DNA from: Pseudophaeomoniella oleicola
Lineage: Eukaryota > Ascomycota > Eurotiomycetes > Phaeomoniellales > Phaeomoniellaceae
Direction: 5' to 3'
Length of the DNA: 64,000 nucleotides
NCBI GenBank assembly: GCA_003868215.1
Contig: QWDQ01000005.1
Span: 620,001 to 684,000 of the forward strand
Positions 32,343 to 44,078 of this stretch are shown piece after piece (position 1 is the stretch's first letter; each line of letters starts with the position of its first letter). The position numbers and the translations under genes are program-made. The notes beneath the pieces were generated by a model, which did not search any database, was not told the DNA's origin, and worked only from the letters and a program-made list of their open reading frames with translations.

Positions 32343-33543
32343 TTAATGGCCAATCTTCCTTTCTTCATCTGGCTTCCACACCCCTGGAGGAAAAATATTA
32401 GCTTAGGTTCACGTATGAAGATTTACGGACTATGACGGGGTCAGAAGACTTACCTTCGAATTCATGCTTCACAAAAGCCATCGGATGGTCAGGTTCCTTT
32501 GAACCCATTTGTCCGACGCCAGGGCTGAAGCTGGTGATGGGGAGGACCATCACGTCTCCGACCTGTTTATGGGATTCGATGTTTGCGAAGTCGTAGGAGG
32601 TTATGTTTTTGCCTTTCAGATCAAAGTAGCGGGCATTGTTGAAGTAATCCATGACAGAATCGGTCCAGGCTCCAGGTCCGGTGAATTCGACGATCGACTT
32701 GTCCATCTTCCCTTCCCGGAGTACTTTATCTTTCTTCATCCGTAACGTATCTTCCGTGACCTTGTTCACAATGTCCAGTAAAACAGGGTGCCCAGGTTTC
32801 GATTGAATGGTCCACTGGCAAAATTGAACTCTTCTAGAGTACCATCTCGACCAGTCCGGTCGGTCGGCGGCGTCGGCTTCGATCCCGATGACCAAGCCAA
32901 TGTTCTCTCGTTTGAACCCCTCGGGCAGCCATTCCATGGTGGGTTTCAAAGCAATAGTGTCAATATCGCTATATATGCCTCCTCTTGCAAGCAAGATCAG
33001 ATATCTGAAAAAGTCGGCCTTCAGGACAGGTACTGGTAGAGACGAGTAGGCTTCATACACTCGAGGTACGGCAGCGTAGAGGTACTTGATGAGGTGGTCT
33101 GCTTGCTCGTCATTGACCACCTCGTGTATGAAGCCAGGGTGCTTTTCCGACCATGATGCCTCGAAGGGTCGTAGATTTTCGGCGAAGTTACCATCCGCAG
33201 GTGTATATTTCCACGTCTGCCAGATGTAGGCAGGGAATTTCGATTCGAGATCGTAAGGGAATATAAATCTCAATTGTTCCCTCAACGGCTTCCCTGACAC
33301 GTCTTCTAAGAGTTGCTGCGTCGGTGGCCTTTTTTCTGGTGCTGGTGGAGGAGCCACTGACTCTGCTTCCACCTTCACATCCGGGTTGCCTTCTGTGGTT
33401 GCGCCTACTGGGGCCTTTGCCTGGGATGTCGCACCCTTTGTATCTATGGGACTGAGTTGTGATGGTGTGTGGGAAGATCGTAGGAATAGGAAAAGCGTCA
33501 ATAGTACAGCGGCAGCCACCAGGGCCTTTCGAAACGTCCACAT
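32343..33543 (-). CDS. Och1-like glycosyltransferase family 32 mannosyltransferase
   Basis: A type II Golgi membrane protein of the Och1/Hoc1 group, which starts outer-chain mannan on N-glycans using GDP-mannose. Two exons, 33543-32454 and 32383-32343, give 376 residues. A short cytosolic tail (MWTFRK) precedes one membrane helix (ALVAAAVLLTLFLFL), then a Pro/Ser stem. The GT32 domain starts PAYIWQTWK, and the DXD motif is in RGGIYSDIDTIALKP. The small last exon adds the conserved end VWKPDEERKIGH after a GTAAGT donor. An upstream in-frame ATG at 33648 would add 35 residues including a second hydrophobic stretch; the MWTFRK start gives the usual family topology and is preferred. Which acceptor glycan it uses is not shown by sequence. 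Confidence 0.9.
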
Positions 33544-35403
33544 CTTCGGGGTAGCTAATGTGACAGCGTACGTAAAAAAACACAAGAACACGAGATGCGG
33601 AACGGTGCAAGTTGCGCGCAAAGCCAGTAGAGACAAGTAGCGTATCACCGTCTCATTCCGAAATCAACCGCTTTTCGAATGGATGTGAAAATTCCCAGCT
33701 TTTCTCGTCGTGAGCTGTTTCCCCAGTCAAGCAGCACGGAAGTCGTGTTGTGAATCGTTGACTATTTCCAATGTAATCCGTGTAACTCACAACGAACAGT
33801 TGTCAACAGACTTGGGCGTGAATGGGCGTAGAGATGGAGGGTGAACTGCGCAGCGACTACGAAGGTAGGGAGAGAAGCTATGGTTGCAGATCTGTTGAGA
33901 GCTATGTCTCACAACTGGCTGCGACGGTAGATTCTGGAGATGCACTGGAGGTCAGATCGTAAATCGATCGACTCGATGGAATGTCGAAAGTGGACCACGT
34001 GTTAAGGGAGAAATGAGATAGAGTACAACGACTCTCAAGATCTGAGCCAGAGTCAGGACAAGTGTCTGGATATGCAAGTGAGGGTAGACAAGTCTCACTT
34101 TCTAGTACTGATCCGGATATATCCCTGGCAAGTGAACGCAAGTTACGTTTTCGATAGGATTGCGTATCCTTTCCTAACTTCTTACTAAGGAAAGCCTAGA
34201 CACTCGGGGATGGAGAGGCGAGGAGGGAGCAGATGCTAAGCTTCCTTTTCTCCCCCACCCATCGGTCTGCTACTACGTACATAGTAAGATCCTAATTACG
34301 ATACTAGGCTTGCAGGTATTCTTTTAATAACATCATTGTTATGATCGGATACAGTACTATGAAGCTACCAAGTTGTCATATAGCATGATCTGATCTGACT
34401 ACATATACTGGAATTGTCAATCAACGCTCCAATTCGAACATGTCCGGTATTTGTTCTCTCCTTGTGAGACGCTAAGAGACGTCGGCGACCCCTTTGCGCT
34501 CAACTGGACCTTGGTTATACGTTCCTCTGACTAGTAAGGACCATCCATATCAACCCCAGAATCGTTCCTGATGAAGGCCATTTTTCTGGAGTCTCACTAC
34601 CGTAGGGTATAGGCAATTCCTGTCAACACAATCAGCAGCGAGGTCCTCTATATCGTTGATCAGGAACTCGTATGCAGTGGTGATATAATCACATTTTCCT
34701 GTCACATTCACAGACGGGAGTCAATTTCCTTCGATATCTCCCGATATTTACAACAAATCTGCAACTGTAGAAGCAACTCCATGCAATGATGTAGTCCGTA
34801 TATCTTCCAGTATCCAAGGACATATCTCGGCATGATTGCTGTAGCAGGGCACTCCATGCGACAGGACCATCTGGGGAAGAAATAGACCAAGGGTTTGTAT
34901 GGTGAATGCAGTAGACACGAGGTAGCCAGACGTGCCGTCTTCTGAACGGGCTGCCGGCGCATCAATACGTATGACTGGAGAACCTCAATCAATGGCATGT
35001 GCAGGCGGTACTGCCACTCTTCCCATCTCGCCATGCCATAATGTCGGATGTCTTTGCCCTTTTCATGCTGTAAAAGCAGAAGGGAATAGATAAACCCCCG
35101 AGATCGCATCGCACGAGCTTCCCGCCCGTAACTTAGTAGATAGTAATTATGTTAAGTAAGCTGACGCCACAGGAAATGATGTGATCAGCGGCAACGTCCG
35201 TGCCCGCAAAAAATATATCTGGACCATGGGATTTTCGACTACGTAGTATTTCAATTACTATATCATATAGGCGGGTGCTTCCTGGACTGTGACTGCTGTT
35301 GTGCTTTCACTACCTTGAGAGTTTGACTGTGGCATCCAACTTTCTTGGGTCATCCTCCTATTCAAAACTCCTTTCGGCGACAGAGGCCGCCAATTGACTC
35401 GAC
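33544..35403. other. Long intergenic region
   Basis: About 1.86 kb between divergent genes. A minus-strand frame of 133 codons at 34708-35109 is open, but I recognise nothing in it and its codon use is AT-mixed like the flanks. Close to the acetyltransferase start, ATGATGTGAT at 35176-35185 differs by one base from the sulfur-regulator (Cys3/MetR) consensus ATGRYRYCAT. Confidence 0.45.
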
Positions 35404-37035
35404 ATGAGTGCTCCCCGCGGAGCCCAGATTGCAGCTCGCCTCATCGCGCGAAGCCAATGCCCCTCTACGACGTTCAGCCATGCCACCCCGAGAGCGGCAC
35501 AGCTCAGACTGCTTCCCGCCAAACTCTCAGGGAGTATCCAATGCCGAAGCTTGTCGTCTCGACCAGCCTCACGAGCACAGCAAGCGGTGCACGAAGAAGT
35601 GCCTGAAGAAGACCTCCCTGGCAAGAAGGGCTCCAGCAATCCTGCCCTTTCTTTTCCATGTCTCGATGCGCAGGAAGCAAAGACAGAGACCCTTGGGAAC
35701 AGGTCGTTTGAAAAAGGGCCCGAACCCTCATACACATCCGGCGCCCACCAACGCTTCCACTCGGCCGCTCCGATCCTCTTGGACTGGGGTGGTGTATTGC
35801 GCGAATTCGATATTGCATATGAGGCGTGGGGTACTCTCAATTCCGACAAGAGTAACGCCATATTACTGCACACGGGTCTGTCGGCGTCGAGTCACGCGCA
35901 TAGTACGGAAGCGAATTCAAGGCCAGGTTGGTGGGAGAAATTCATTGGTCCTGGTCTGACCCTGGATACGAACAAATACTTCATAATCTGTACCAATGTT
36001 ATTGGAGGTTGCTTCGGGAGCACAGGACCGAGCTCGCTTGACCCTCTCGATGGTCAACGCTACGCCACAAGGTTTCCTATCTTGACAATGGAAGATATGG
36101 TACGAGCTCAGTTCTCGCTCCTAGATCACCTCGGTATCAAGAAATTGAATGCTAGTGTGGGCGCCAGTATGGGTGGAATGCAATCACTGGCCGCCGGTGT
36201 CCTGTTCCCAGAACGTGTCGGGCGCATCGTGAGCATTTCTGGATGTGCAAGAAGTCATCCGTACAGCATTGCCATGCGACACACTCAGCGACAAGCGCTG
36301 ATGATGGACCCCAAGTGGAACCGTGGATTCTACTATGGTTCTATCCCACCGCACATGGGCATGAAGCTTGCGCGAGAAATTGCCACTGTGACCTATCGCA
36401 GTGGACCAGAATGGGAGAATCGCTTTGGCCGCCGACGTGCCGACCCGAGCAAGCCACCTGCTTTATGCCCCGACTACCTCATCGAAACCTACCTCGACCA
36501 CGCGGGGGAGAAGTTCTCACTGGACTACGATCCGAACAGTCTGTTGTACATCTCCAAGGCAATGGACATGTTCGACCTCGGCAGAGCTCAGCAAACAGCA
36601 ACAGCCCAGCGTCGCAAATCCAACGAAAGCCGATTGACGACGACTCCTTCGCGTACCCCGGGCAACAACCCCGAAGAAGAAACCGCCGCGACCTGCTCCC
36701 TCACTCTCCCCGACCAACCCTACGAAGAACAAGACTCGACGACCAAGCCCATGGACGAATCCGTGACCGACAACAGCTCGCCGTCCGGCCCACCGTCCGA
36801 TCTCGTCGCCGGTCTGTCCCCTCTTTCCAAACATCCCGTCCTCGTCGTCGGTGTCGCATCAGATATCCTGTTCCCGGCGTGGCAGCAGCGGGAGATTGCA
36901 GAGACGTTGAGAGCGACGGGGAACAGGGATGTGACGCACGTCGAGCTCGGGGAGGATATCAGTCAATTCGGTCACGATACGTTTTTGCTGGACGTTGAGC
37001 ATGTTGGTGGTCCGGTGGCGGCCTTCTTGAAGTGA
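35404..37035 (+). CDS. cysA: Serine/homoserine O-acetyltransferase, mitochondrial CysA type
   Basis: An alpha/beta-hydrolase-fold acetyltransferase of 543 residues in one exon. It resembles homoserine O-acetyltransferase (MetX/Met2) and the Aspergillus CysA serine O-acetyltransferase, which makes O-acetylserine for cysteine synthesis. The N-terminus is Arg/Ala/Ser-rich without acids ([18 protein letters not shown]), fitting mitochondrial import. The catalytic triad can be read: nucleophile Ser in [13 protein letters not shown], Asp in [14 protein letters not shown] and His in [12 protein letters not shown]. Between the lid and the Asp strand lies a Ser/Thr/Pro/Glu-rich insert of roughly 100 residues (about 400-490). 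The fusion of a presequence with the block PCLDAQEAK favours CysA over Met2, but substrate choice needs an assay. Confidence 0.88.
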   Translation: MSAPRGAQIAARLIARSQCPSTTFSHATPRAAQLRLLPAKLSGSIQCRSLSSRPASRAQQAVHEEVPEEDLPGKKGSSNPALSFPCLDAQEAKTETLGNRSFEKGPEPSYTSGAHQRFHSAAPILLDWGGVLREFDIAYEAWGTLNSDKSNAILLHTGLSASSHAHSTEANSRPGWWEKFIGPGLTLDTNKYFIICTNVIGGCFGSTGPSSLDPLDGQRYATRFPILTMEDMVRAQFSLLDHLGIKKLNASVGASMGGMQSLAAGVLFPERVGRIVSISGCARSHPYSIAMRHTQRQALMMDPKWNRGFYYGSIPPHMGMKLAREIATVTYRSGPEWENRFGRRRADPSKPPALCPDYLIETYLDHAGEKFSLDYDPNSLLYISKAMDMFDLGRAQQTATAQRRKSNESRLTTTPSRTPGNNPEEETAATCSLTLPDQPYEEQDSTTKPMDESVTDNSSPSGPPSDLVAGLSPLSKHPVLVVGVASDILFPAWQQREIAETLRATGNRDVTHVELGEDISQFGHDTFLLDVEHVGGPVAAFLK

Positions 37036-37504
37036 GGATGACTTGTATTGTAGGAACAATGGGAATCATGAGTGATCCAGTGTTGTAAGCTAGGGACGAT
37101 GGCTAGCTGCTATGTAGCATTTAGCGAAGCATTTGTATATATAGTCACCTATGTTCTCCACCGAAATGATAGACCAACTCCAAAGGTTTCATACACGTCG
37201 TTCTCTTCTCAACCGATCTCTTGTCCTCCTTTGATTTCTCCTACATCCTCCCAAATCTCAACGCCGGAACATCCTCGGAACTACAAAGACATTGAATATA
37301 CCGTATCATACAAAACAAACGGGGGCCCTCAGATTAGCTCTCAGGTTCTCATCGGCTACCACCACGATTTCCCAAGCTCGACGTCGATTTCCTTTTTACA
37401 CTCTTGAAAAGAGAATAAGAAAACTTTGGTCTTTGCGGAAGAGGAGGGGTTACCAGTACAAATTTGGCTTTTGACACTGTTTATCGTCATTGGACCCGTT
37501 TGGA

Positions 37505-37535
<31 letters not shown>

Positions 37536-39113
37536 GGTTGAGGAGTAGTAAATAACATAGATACGCGCTCGGTTGACATTGAGTATATGTTTCATTCTTA
37601 TGCCTCCCCTTGCCTAACTATCCGTAAAGGAGGGTGACAGAATGGGAGGGCTTTTGGGGAAAGCGAGAGCAAGACAACGAAATACAGTAAGAAGATATAA
37701 ACGTGAGAAGAACAAAGAAATAGATCCAGACGCGCTTGTTGGTAGTGGCCGTTCAGATTGAAAACTTTTATGGTCTTCATTCCCTCATAGACTGGAATAC
37801 TGCAACATCGGCTGTGGCTTTCGCCTCAATCGGATGTCGCAGGCATGTCCCTCCTTGAGAAGGCGGGAAACATGCATCTCGGTGAAATGTGCACGGAAGG
37901 ATATGTTTTCTTCATGGCCTCGCGAGGATTTGAGAGTGGACGCAAATGAGAAAGAGACGAAGGAGAAGAGGCGATACTCTCATCGAGTCGCTCTAGTCAT
38001 GGTCATCATCCTCAACAATTATACAATCCCAAACAGAACAACAGGTTTCTTTCTTCTTACCCAACGGTTGCGCCAGCGTGTCGAGTCTCCGACTGGGTCG
38101 AAGAGAGAAATGCCTGGCTCTAAGATCTCTGTTCACTTTTTCAATCAGACAGAACCCGAGACGTAGCTTGAAGCGACTTTGAAGGATCGCGTAGAGGAAC
38201 GGGACGGTTCTGAGTTGATCATGATTTTAGCTCAAATAGTGATTGGTTATGTCGTCACGGAGCAGAATAGTCCTATACACAGATCATGATAGTCTGAGTC
38301 AGTAATGGGCATAGGAACTGAATTGTAGTCGGACATGGAGTACGTGGCATACCTGTCGGGGATTGGATGTGAGAAGCGAAATTGATTCTGCAGTTAAGTT
38401 ATTATCGATATCCTAATTATCAAAGTAGACTACGGGTAAGTTACAGTAAGAGTTGACCCGCGGTTCGTGCTACGGTTTAGTGTTTGACCGAACTTCGGAG
38501 GTTTTCTACACTATTTTACAATCAAAGTACATGTTCCTGTAAGTCATTCCATGGCAAATAATGCTTTCAATTGATGCAGACCGTGAATCCTCCCCTTGAG
38601 GGACGCCTCATATGCTCAGATCACAGGTCATACAATCAAAGGGTTGGACTTCGTCGCTGCAAGATTCATCATGTTTAGGGCCAGTAGTTCTTCGAGGACG
38701 CTCACAGGCTGTTACTATACGAGGGGCCTGAATGCCGCACCAATTGATCAATTGATCAAGTATTCATTGTGGATTTTTGGTACACTATATGACGCAGTCC
38801 AGTCTTCCATTCAGCCAGTCAGGCAGATCATGAATGGCTCAAGTTTCAACAACCATGCATACCGTTACCTCGCATATCTTTCGTCAATCCCCCTCCAGAC
38901 CCCCACCCCCGCACGGCTATCCACGGACCCCGCCCGGCCTCTCTACCACGCGGTATCTTCTCAACAGGAGAGACGTTGGTATGGAGTACTTACTGCAAGT
39001 AGAGAAGATGCTGCCTGGTAATCGTATGGCCAATGCTCATTGTCGAAAGCATCCGATGAAACCCGTATGCCTCGCAGGCTTGTCCTCATGTGTATCGTTA
39101 GTCGTGAGATATA
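37036..39113. other. Long intergenic region
   Basis: About 2.1 kb between two plus-strand genes. It contains a GAT microsatellite at 37504-37534 and a TGAGTCA near 38294. Open frames at 37834-38166 and 38596-39021 show no recognisable content or splice support. The last part includes the promoter of the acyl-CoA synthetase. Confidence 0.45.
37504..37534. repeat. GAT trinucleotide microsatellite
   Basis: About ten GAT units in the 3' flank of the acetyltransferase gene. Confidence 0.93.
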
Positions 39114-41161
39114 ATGGCTCTCCTACGCCTCAGAGGTCTGTCCTTTCGAACCTGTCCAGTCAAGTCACAGCGGATAGCAGGGAACAATATCAAAAGGGCT
39201 TTGTTGACCAAAGCCTACGCTGAGGGACCCCGAGAAGTGTGTTACCGTCCCCTTGCGGATCAATATTGACTGATGCTTCTCAGCCCCCATTGCTAGAGGC
39301 TACAGTCCCTGGACATTTCAAGAAGATCGTGAAAGCACATGGCGACCGTACAGCGTAAATGCTACATTGTGTGGGACAGGCGGACGCATGTTAACCTCTC
39401 CTAGTGTTGTATCCAGCCATCAGCGTCAACGCCTCTCTTACCATGAGCTGAACGAGAAAGCTAATAGCCTCTCCCATGGATTGCAGGATGTTGGCGTTCG
39501 AAAGGGGGACAGGGTAGCCATTATGTTGGGAAACAACATTGAACATGCGATTGTGAGTACAGTTTGCGGCTGTTTGGCTTTCAACTAATAGTCGATGTCA
39601 GGCAACGTATGCCGTCTTTAAGTTGGGAGCTATACTGGTATGTATTCCTCGGATCTCGGATGTTACTGCTCCCATAAGACTCAAGGCGTTGTAGGTGCCT
39701 CTGAATCCAGCATTTGGTACCAACCAAGTTGTCTCGGCCTTGAATCACTTGGAGGCTTCTCACCTGATCATCAGCAGCGAAACGAACCTAGCTTTCAAAC
39801 CACCGAGGACGAACGAGAACATTTTTGAGCAGATCACAGCAGACATATCGTCTCCTAAATTCTCCTCTCGAACGGTCCCGTCATTAATCCAAGTCATAAT
39901 CGTGGATAATTCGAATGGACGTGTGCAAACGGACCGATTTAGATCGTTCGTAGGATTTGATACCCTTCTGAACTGTGACCCATATGCGGATGACCCAATC
40001 CCCGAAGCGAGTCTGGACCCTTATGAGATTGCCAACATCCAATTTACGAGCGGTACAACTTCAATGCCCAAGGCAGCTTGCTTGACGCACAGATCAATTC
40101 TGAACAATGGCCATCAGATCGGTTCTCGCATGGTCCTGACCCCGGATGATTGCGTTGTCTGTCCACCACCCCTATTTCATTGCTTCGGTTGCATCCTAGG
40201 CTATATGGCAACCGCAACGCACGGTTCCTGTATCGTCTTCCCGGCAGAAGCATTTTCTCCGACGGCCAGCCTTCAGGCTGTCATCGCCGAGAAGGCTACG
40301 GCTCTCTATGGGGTACCGACCATGTTCATATCAGAGCTTGAGTTGCTGGCATCTTCGACAAGAGGGGAATATCCACCAGAAGGTTTGGCTCACCTTCGAA
40401 CAGGAATAGCTGCAGGATCTTCTATTCCTGCCGAACTTATGCGCAAGCTGCACCATGTTCTCAATCTCACGGAGCTAACCATCTGTTATGGCATGACCGA
40501 AACATCCCCTGTCTCTCTCATGACAACAACAGATGATCCTTTGGAGAAGAGAATAAATACAGTTGGCCGTCTCATGCCTCATGTGAGAGCGAAGATCGTC
40601 GATCCTCACGATAGATCACGAGTGCTCAATGTCAAGGAACGCGGCGAACTCGTAGTCTCAGGCTATCTGACGATGAAAGGGTACTGGCATGACAAGGAAC
40701 GCACGGATGCAGTTCTGACAGAAGATATATTGACCGACGATGATGATTTCAGATACTGGATGCACACAGGCGACGAAGCTTCAATGGATGAGGATGGTTA
40801 CGTGGCCATTACTGGTCGAATCAAGGACCTCATCATTCGTGGAGGCGAGAATATACATCCTTCGGAGGTAGAAAACTGTATCCTTGGCCATTCCTCTGTG
40901 AGCGATGTCAGTGTCGTGGGTATACCTGACGCAAAGTATGGAGAGACGGTCGGGGCCTTTGTCATCCTTCATCAGAACGTCACTGCTACGGACTCACTTG
41001 ACAGTGAACTGAAAGCATACGTTAAGCATAATTTGAGCCATCATCTTGCTCCGAGGTATATCTTCTTCACCTCAGAATTCCCAAAGACGGCAAGCGGAAA
41101 GATTCAGAAGTTCAAGCTGAGAGAGATTGGAACTCGACTATCTCATGAGGGAGATGCTTAG
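39114..41161 (+). CDS. Acyl-CoA synthetase (AMP-forming), mitochondrial ACSF2-like
   Basis: An ANL-superfamily ligase of 614 residues that activates a carboxylic acid to its CoA ester through an acyl-adenylate. Five exons, 39114-39236, 39284-39354, 39405-39552, 39602-39637 and 39695-41161, all join in phase. The N-terminus is Arg/Leu-rich without acids (MALLRLRGLSFRTCPVKSQR), suggesting mitochondrial import. The AMP-binding core shows FTSGTTSMPKAACLTHRS, the YGMTETSP motif, the hinge MHTGDEASMDEDGYVAITGR, and the catalytic Lys of the C-terminal domain in KTASGKIQKFKL. In the P-loop the usual TGxPKG is SMPKA, a mild deviation. Fatty-acid chain length cannot be predicted; medium-chain ACSF2 is the nearest match I recognise. 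Confidence 0.92.
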
Positions 41162-42185
41162 CACCACGGACAATCTCGGCTGCCCTGTTGCCTGATACTG
41201 GTTGCGTGGCTAAAGATGCAGAGCTAGTACGGCACAGAAGCTTGACCGCAAGATTCAGCTACAACTTGTTGTGGGTATAGATCATAGAACATGACCTTTT
41301 AAGACGCATCATTTCTCCGTACCACCTCGCCACGTAAACAACAGATGAGATTCGTCGTTGAACGTCTTAGCTCGCATGAACCAATATGATAAGGGCATAT
41401 ATGGCTAGCATGTCCGATGGAGCCCACCTCAAGCAACAAGTCAACCATGAAATCCCGGTCGATCACCCTACCGAATAGATAACAACGATATTTCCTACTC
41501 GCTCATTCGACGCACAGATCAGCCTCTCATTGACCGACTCCATGCATTTGATTCCCCGTAGGGAAAAGGCGAAACAAATGCAAGAAAGCTTCCTGGCCGT
41601 CGTACTTGTAAGCATCCTAGCGATTTGTGAAACAGAGAACCCAAAGCAAAAACAAACGTCATCTTAACCACCGGCCGTTTCTACCTCGCTTAACCTCATG
41701 ATCTCGATGGCTATCTCGCTCTCAAACTCGTCATTGGGCGACCCTGATGGCATGATACGTTAGGCCATTGCAGTCCAATAATTACCAACCTCGCAATATT
41801 GTGCTCGGTTTGTATTGCTTTTATCCTTTGGTCGCCACAAGATCTGCACCTTCTCGACATGGTGAAATCCAGCTTCCCGATGAAGAAGGACAGAGCTCCA
41901 TGTAATAAGGATCATGTCTCCCATTTCAATCCTCAATTTACAAATATCCAAAGATTGTCATTGTGTTAGTGATACACTTGTGCGATACTGACAGGGAACT
42001 TGAGTTCTCCATTGATAAGATCAGACGAACTGTGCGTTACAACGGGTACATAAGGTGCACAGCGCAAGTCTTCGGTCCGCTCTGTAATAGCTCACTAGAC
42101 ATCTGAGCAACACTTCTACGTGCTCTTGTTTGTTTCAATTCAAGGAGATTCGGACTCACTGCCTCCCTCGCTCCGGTTCGCAACG
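41162..42185. other. Intergenic region
   Basis: About 1 kb between two plus-strand genes. I see short random open frames only. The 3' part should hold the CFEM gene promoter. Confidence 0.5.
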
Positions 42186-43111
42186 ATGAAGACCTCACGT
42201 ACCATCGCTCTGGCTACTGCCATTATCTTTCCTGCTCTCGCTCTTGCCCAAGACAGCGGAGGTTGTGCAGTACGTCCAACTAGATGTCTTGATATGACGG
42301 TGACTGACTGATCAATTACAGAGCCAATGCTTCAACAACACTACGGGGACTAGCTGCACGGCAAGTGACTGGAACTGCCTTTGCAGAGACAATACCTATG
42401 TTCACTCTGTCAACTCTTGTATTGAGTCATCATGTAATTCAATGGATGCCAGACTCGGTGAGCCACCCAGTAGGACCGATCATGATGAGTGACCTATCCC
42501 GCTTTTTGTCATCTGAGAATTCTCTCCATTGCCATGCCTTGAAGTATCTTCAAAGCACTCGTCCTAATCCCGTTGCAGGAGCGTACTATACAGTCTCTGA
42601 GATCTGCTCGATCTTTGGCGTCAGTGTTACTGGTCCAGAAGCCTCCGCTGCATCGGTCGCTTCTACGTCTTCCATCACAGGAGTCGGCGATATCGCATCA
42701 TCCATCTCTGCTATGTCAAGTGGAATGCTGGGCTCACCCAGCGGTATCTCCACTGCTCCAGGTCCAGCAGTCAGCTCGTCTGGTTCAGCAATGGTCGGAA
42801 CAGCCACATCAACGAACCCCGGCGGCCCGATGCAGAGTGCCAGCGGGAGTGCTGCAGCTGCGAGCACGTTGTCGAGCGTGAATCCCGGAGGAGTCATGTC
42901 ATCAGCCAGTGCATCAGCGTCGTCGTCATCCTTTTCCGTTGCCGCTTCTACCGCATCGGTGAATCCAGGCGGCCCTGTTGCGTCAACCGTCGGTCCTGCG
43001 GCACCACATCCCTCTAATACCGGCAACATTGCTCCCAGAGACAGTGTTCTAGGTAGCGCTGGTGGCGCGGTGGTCTTAGGTCTAGGAGTCTATATCCTTG
43101 CTCTACTGTAA
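42186..43111 (+). CDS. CFEM-domain GPI-anchored cell-surface protein
   Basis: A secreted 250-residue protein in three exons: 42186-42269, 42322-42457 and 42579-43111. The signal peptide is MKTSRTIALATAIIFPALALA. The CFEM domain (about residues 22-95) has all eight cysteines: GGC, SQC, TSC, WNCLC, NSC, SSC and EIC. The domain is split by both introns. A Ser/Ala/Thr-rich stalk follows, with three NPGG-containing repeats (TNPGGPMQSASGS, VNPGGVMSSASAS, VNPGGPVASTVGP), then a C-terminal hydrophobic tail (AVVLGLGVYILALL), a GPI-attachment signal. CFEM proteins serve in haem uptake, adhesion or host interaction; which applies here is open. The 121-base second intron is long for this window. Confidence 0.9.
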
Positions 43112-44078
43112 TGTCGAACAGGGCCTACAAGGCACGTGGGGGAAAAGGACTATCGAGGATAGAAACCAGAGCAACCATTCATTCACACCTACCCAGTCTC
43201 CCATTTATCAAGAGGCACGAACCATAATCGTCTGACCTCGAAGTCTGACCCTTGTCCCTTGAACCATCTCTTACAGTTCAACATGGACTGCCGGTACTGT
43301 CCATCATCTCCTCCCATTCGCAATTGCAGGAAGAAAATGCATCACCAATATCTTTTCGAGACGATGCAGGACTTGCAAACAAGCGAGCCACAGGACAAGT
43401 TTATCAGATATATATATGAACGTAAAAGACCAGTAAAATTCCAGTGGGGGGGGGCGGAAAAAAAGGAAACAAAACATCGATAGGACTCGAACTTATGAGA
43501 TTGTGAAAACATATCATATATACATAGCAGGTACCTACCTATCTACATGGGTAGTTGGTCTGCTTGCTTGTTTATTCTGTATATAGCAGAGGTAATTTCC
43601 TTCGTTGTGAATACTGTATACCTATCCCTCTCTGTCATCCTCTCCTTGGGAAAGCATACATGTGTGCATGCAGTAATAGTAGCGCTTCAGCATTAAGAAG
43701 GGAGTGCTATGTAAATACCTAGGTACTTAGTGAGGTAGATAAGATTGGTACCTAAGGTAGTAATTAGGAATATAGATTGGTACATATACGTATATATGTA
43801 TAAAATGTAGAGACGAGTCCAAACGTAAAAGTGAAGTCTTCTTCTTTGGTTGTGGGTATGAGTGGGTGGTATTATACGTAGGTACCTATATGGTGAGCCT
43901 AACCAACAGATACCTAAGGAGGTACCTAGGCAAGTCGTTTCCATATCCATATCCATACTGTCAAACTAAGGGGAAAAGAGGTAGGATAATTTCCCTATCT
44001 CTCTCTCTTTTCTGCTTTGTTCTCATTAACCAAACGATCATCATCATCATTAAGATCAAAAGTTTTCAATTTTTTTTT
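43112..44078. other. Intergenic region rich in TACCTAGGTA-type motifs
   Basis: The convergent 3' region of the CFEM gene and the permease. It holds a G9 run near 43446 and at least five GGTACCTA/TACCTAGG elements between 43530 and 43932. No gene is seen. Confidence 0.55.

Noticed and set aside
34708-35109. Minus-strand open frame of 133 codons
   Set aside because: No recognisable motif, no splice context and codon use like the surrounding intergenic DNA.
35176-35185. ATGATGTGAT as a sulfur-regulator (Cys3/MetR) site before the CysA-like gene
   Set aside because: It differs from the consensus by one base and is a single site; kept only as a note in the intergenic entry.
37834-39021. Open frames between the acetyltransferase and the acyl-CoA synthetase
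   Set aside because: Composition is low quality, with no conserved residues and no intron signals; probably chance.
43478-43500. Minus-strand GTTCGAGTCC, like a tRNA B box
   Set aside because: The T-stem has a mismatch, and no acceptor stem, anticodon arm or A box could be found in the flanks.
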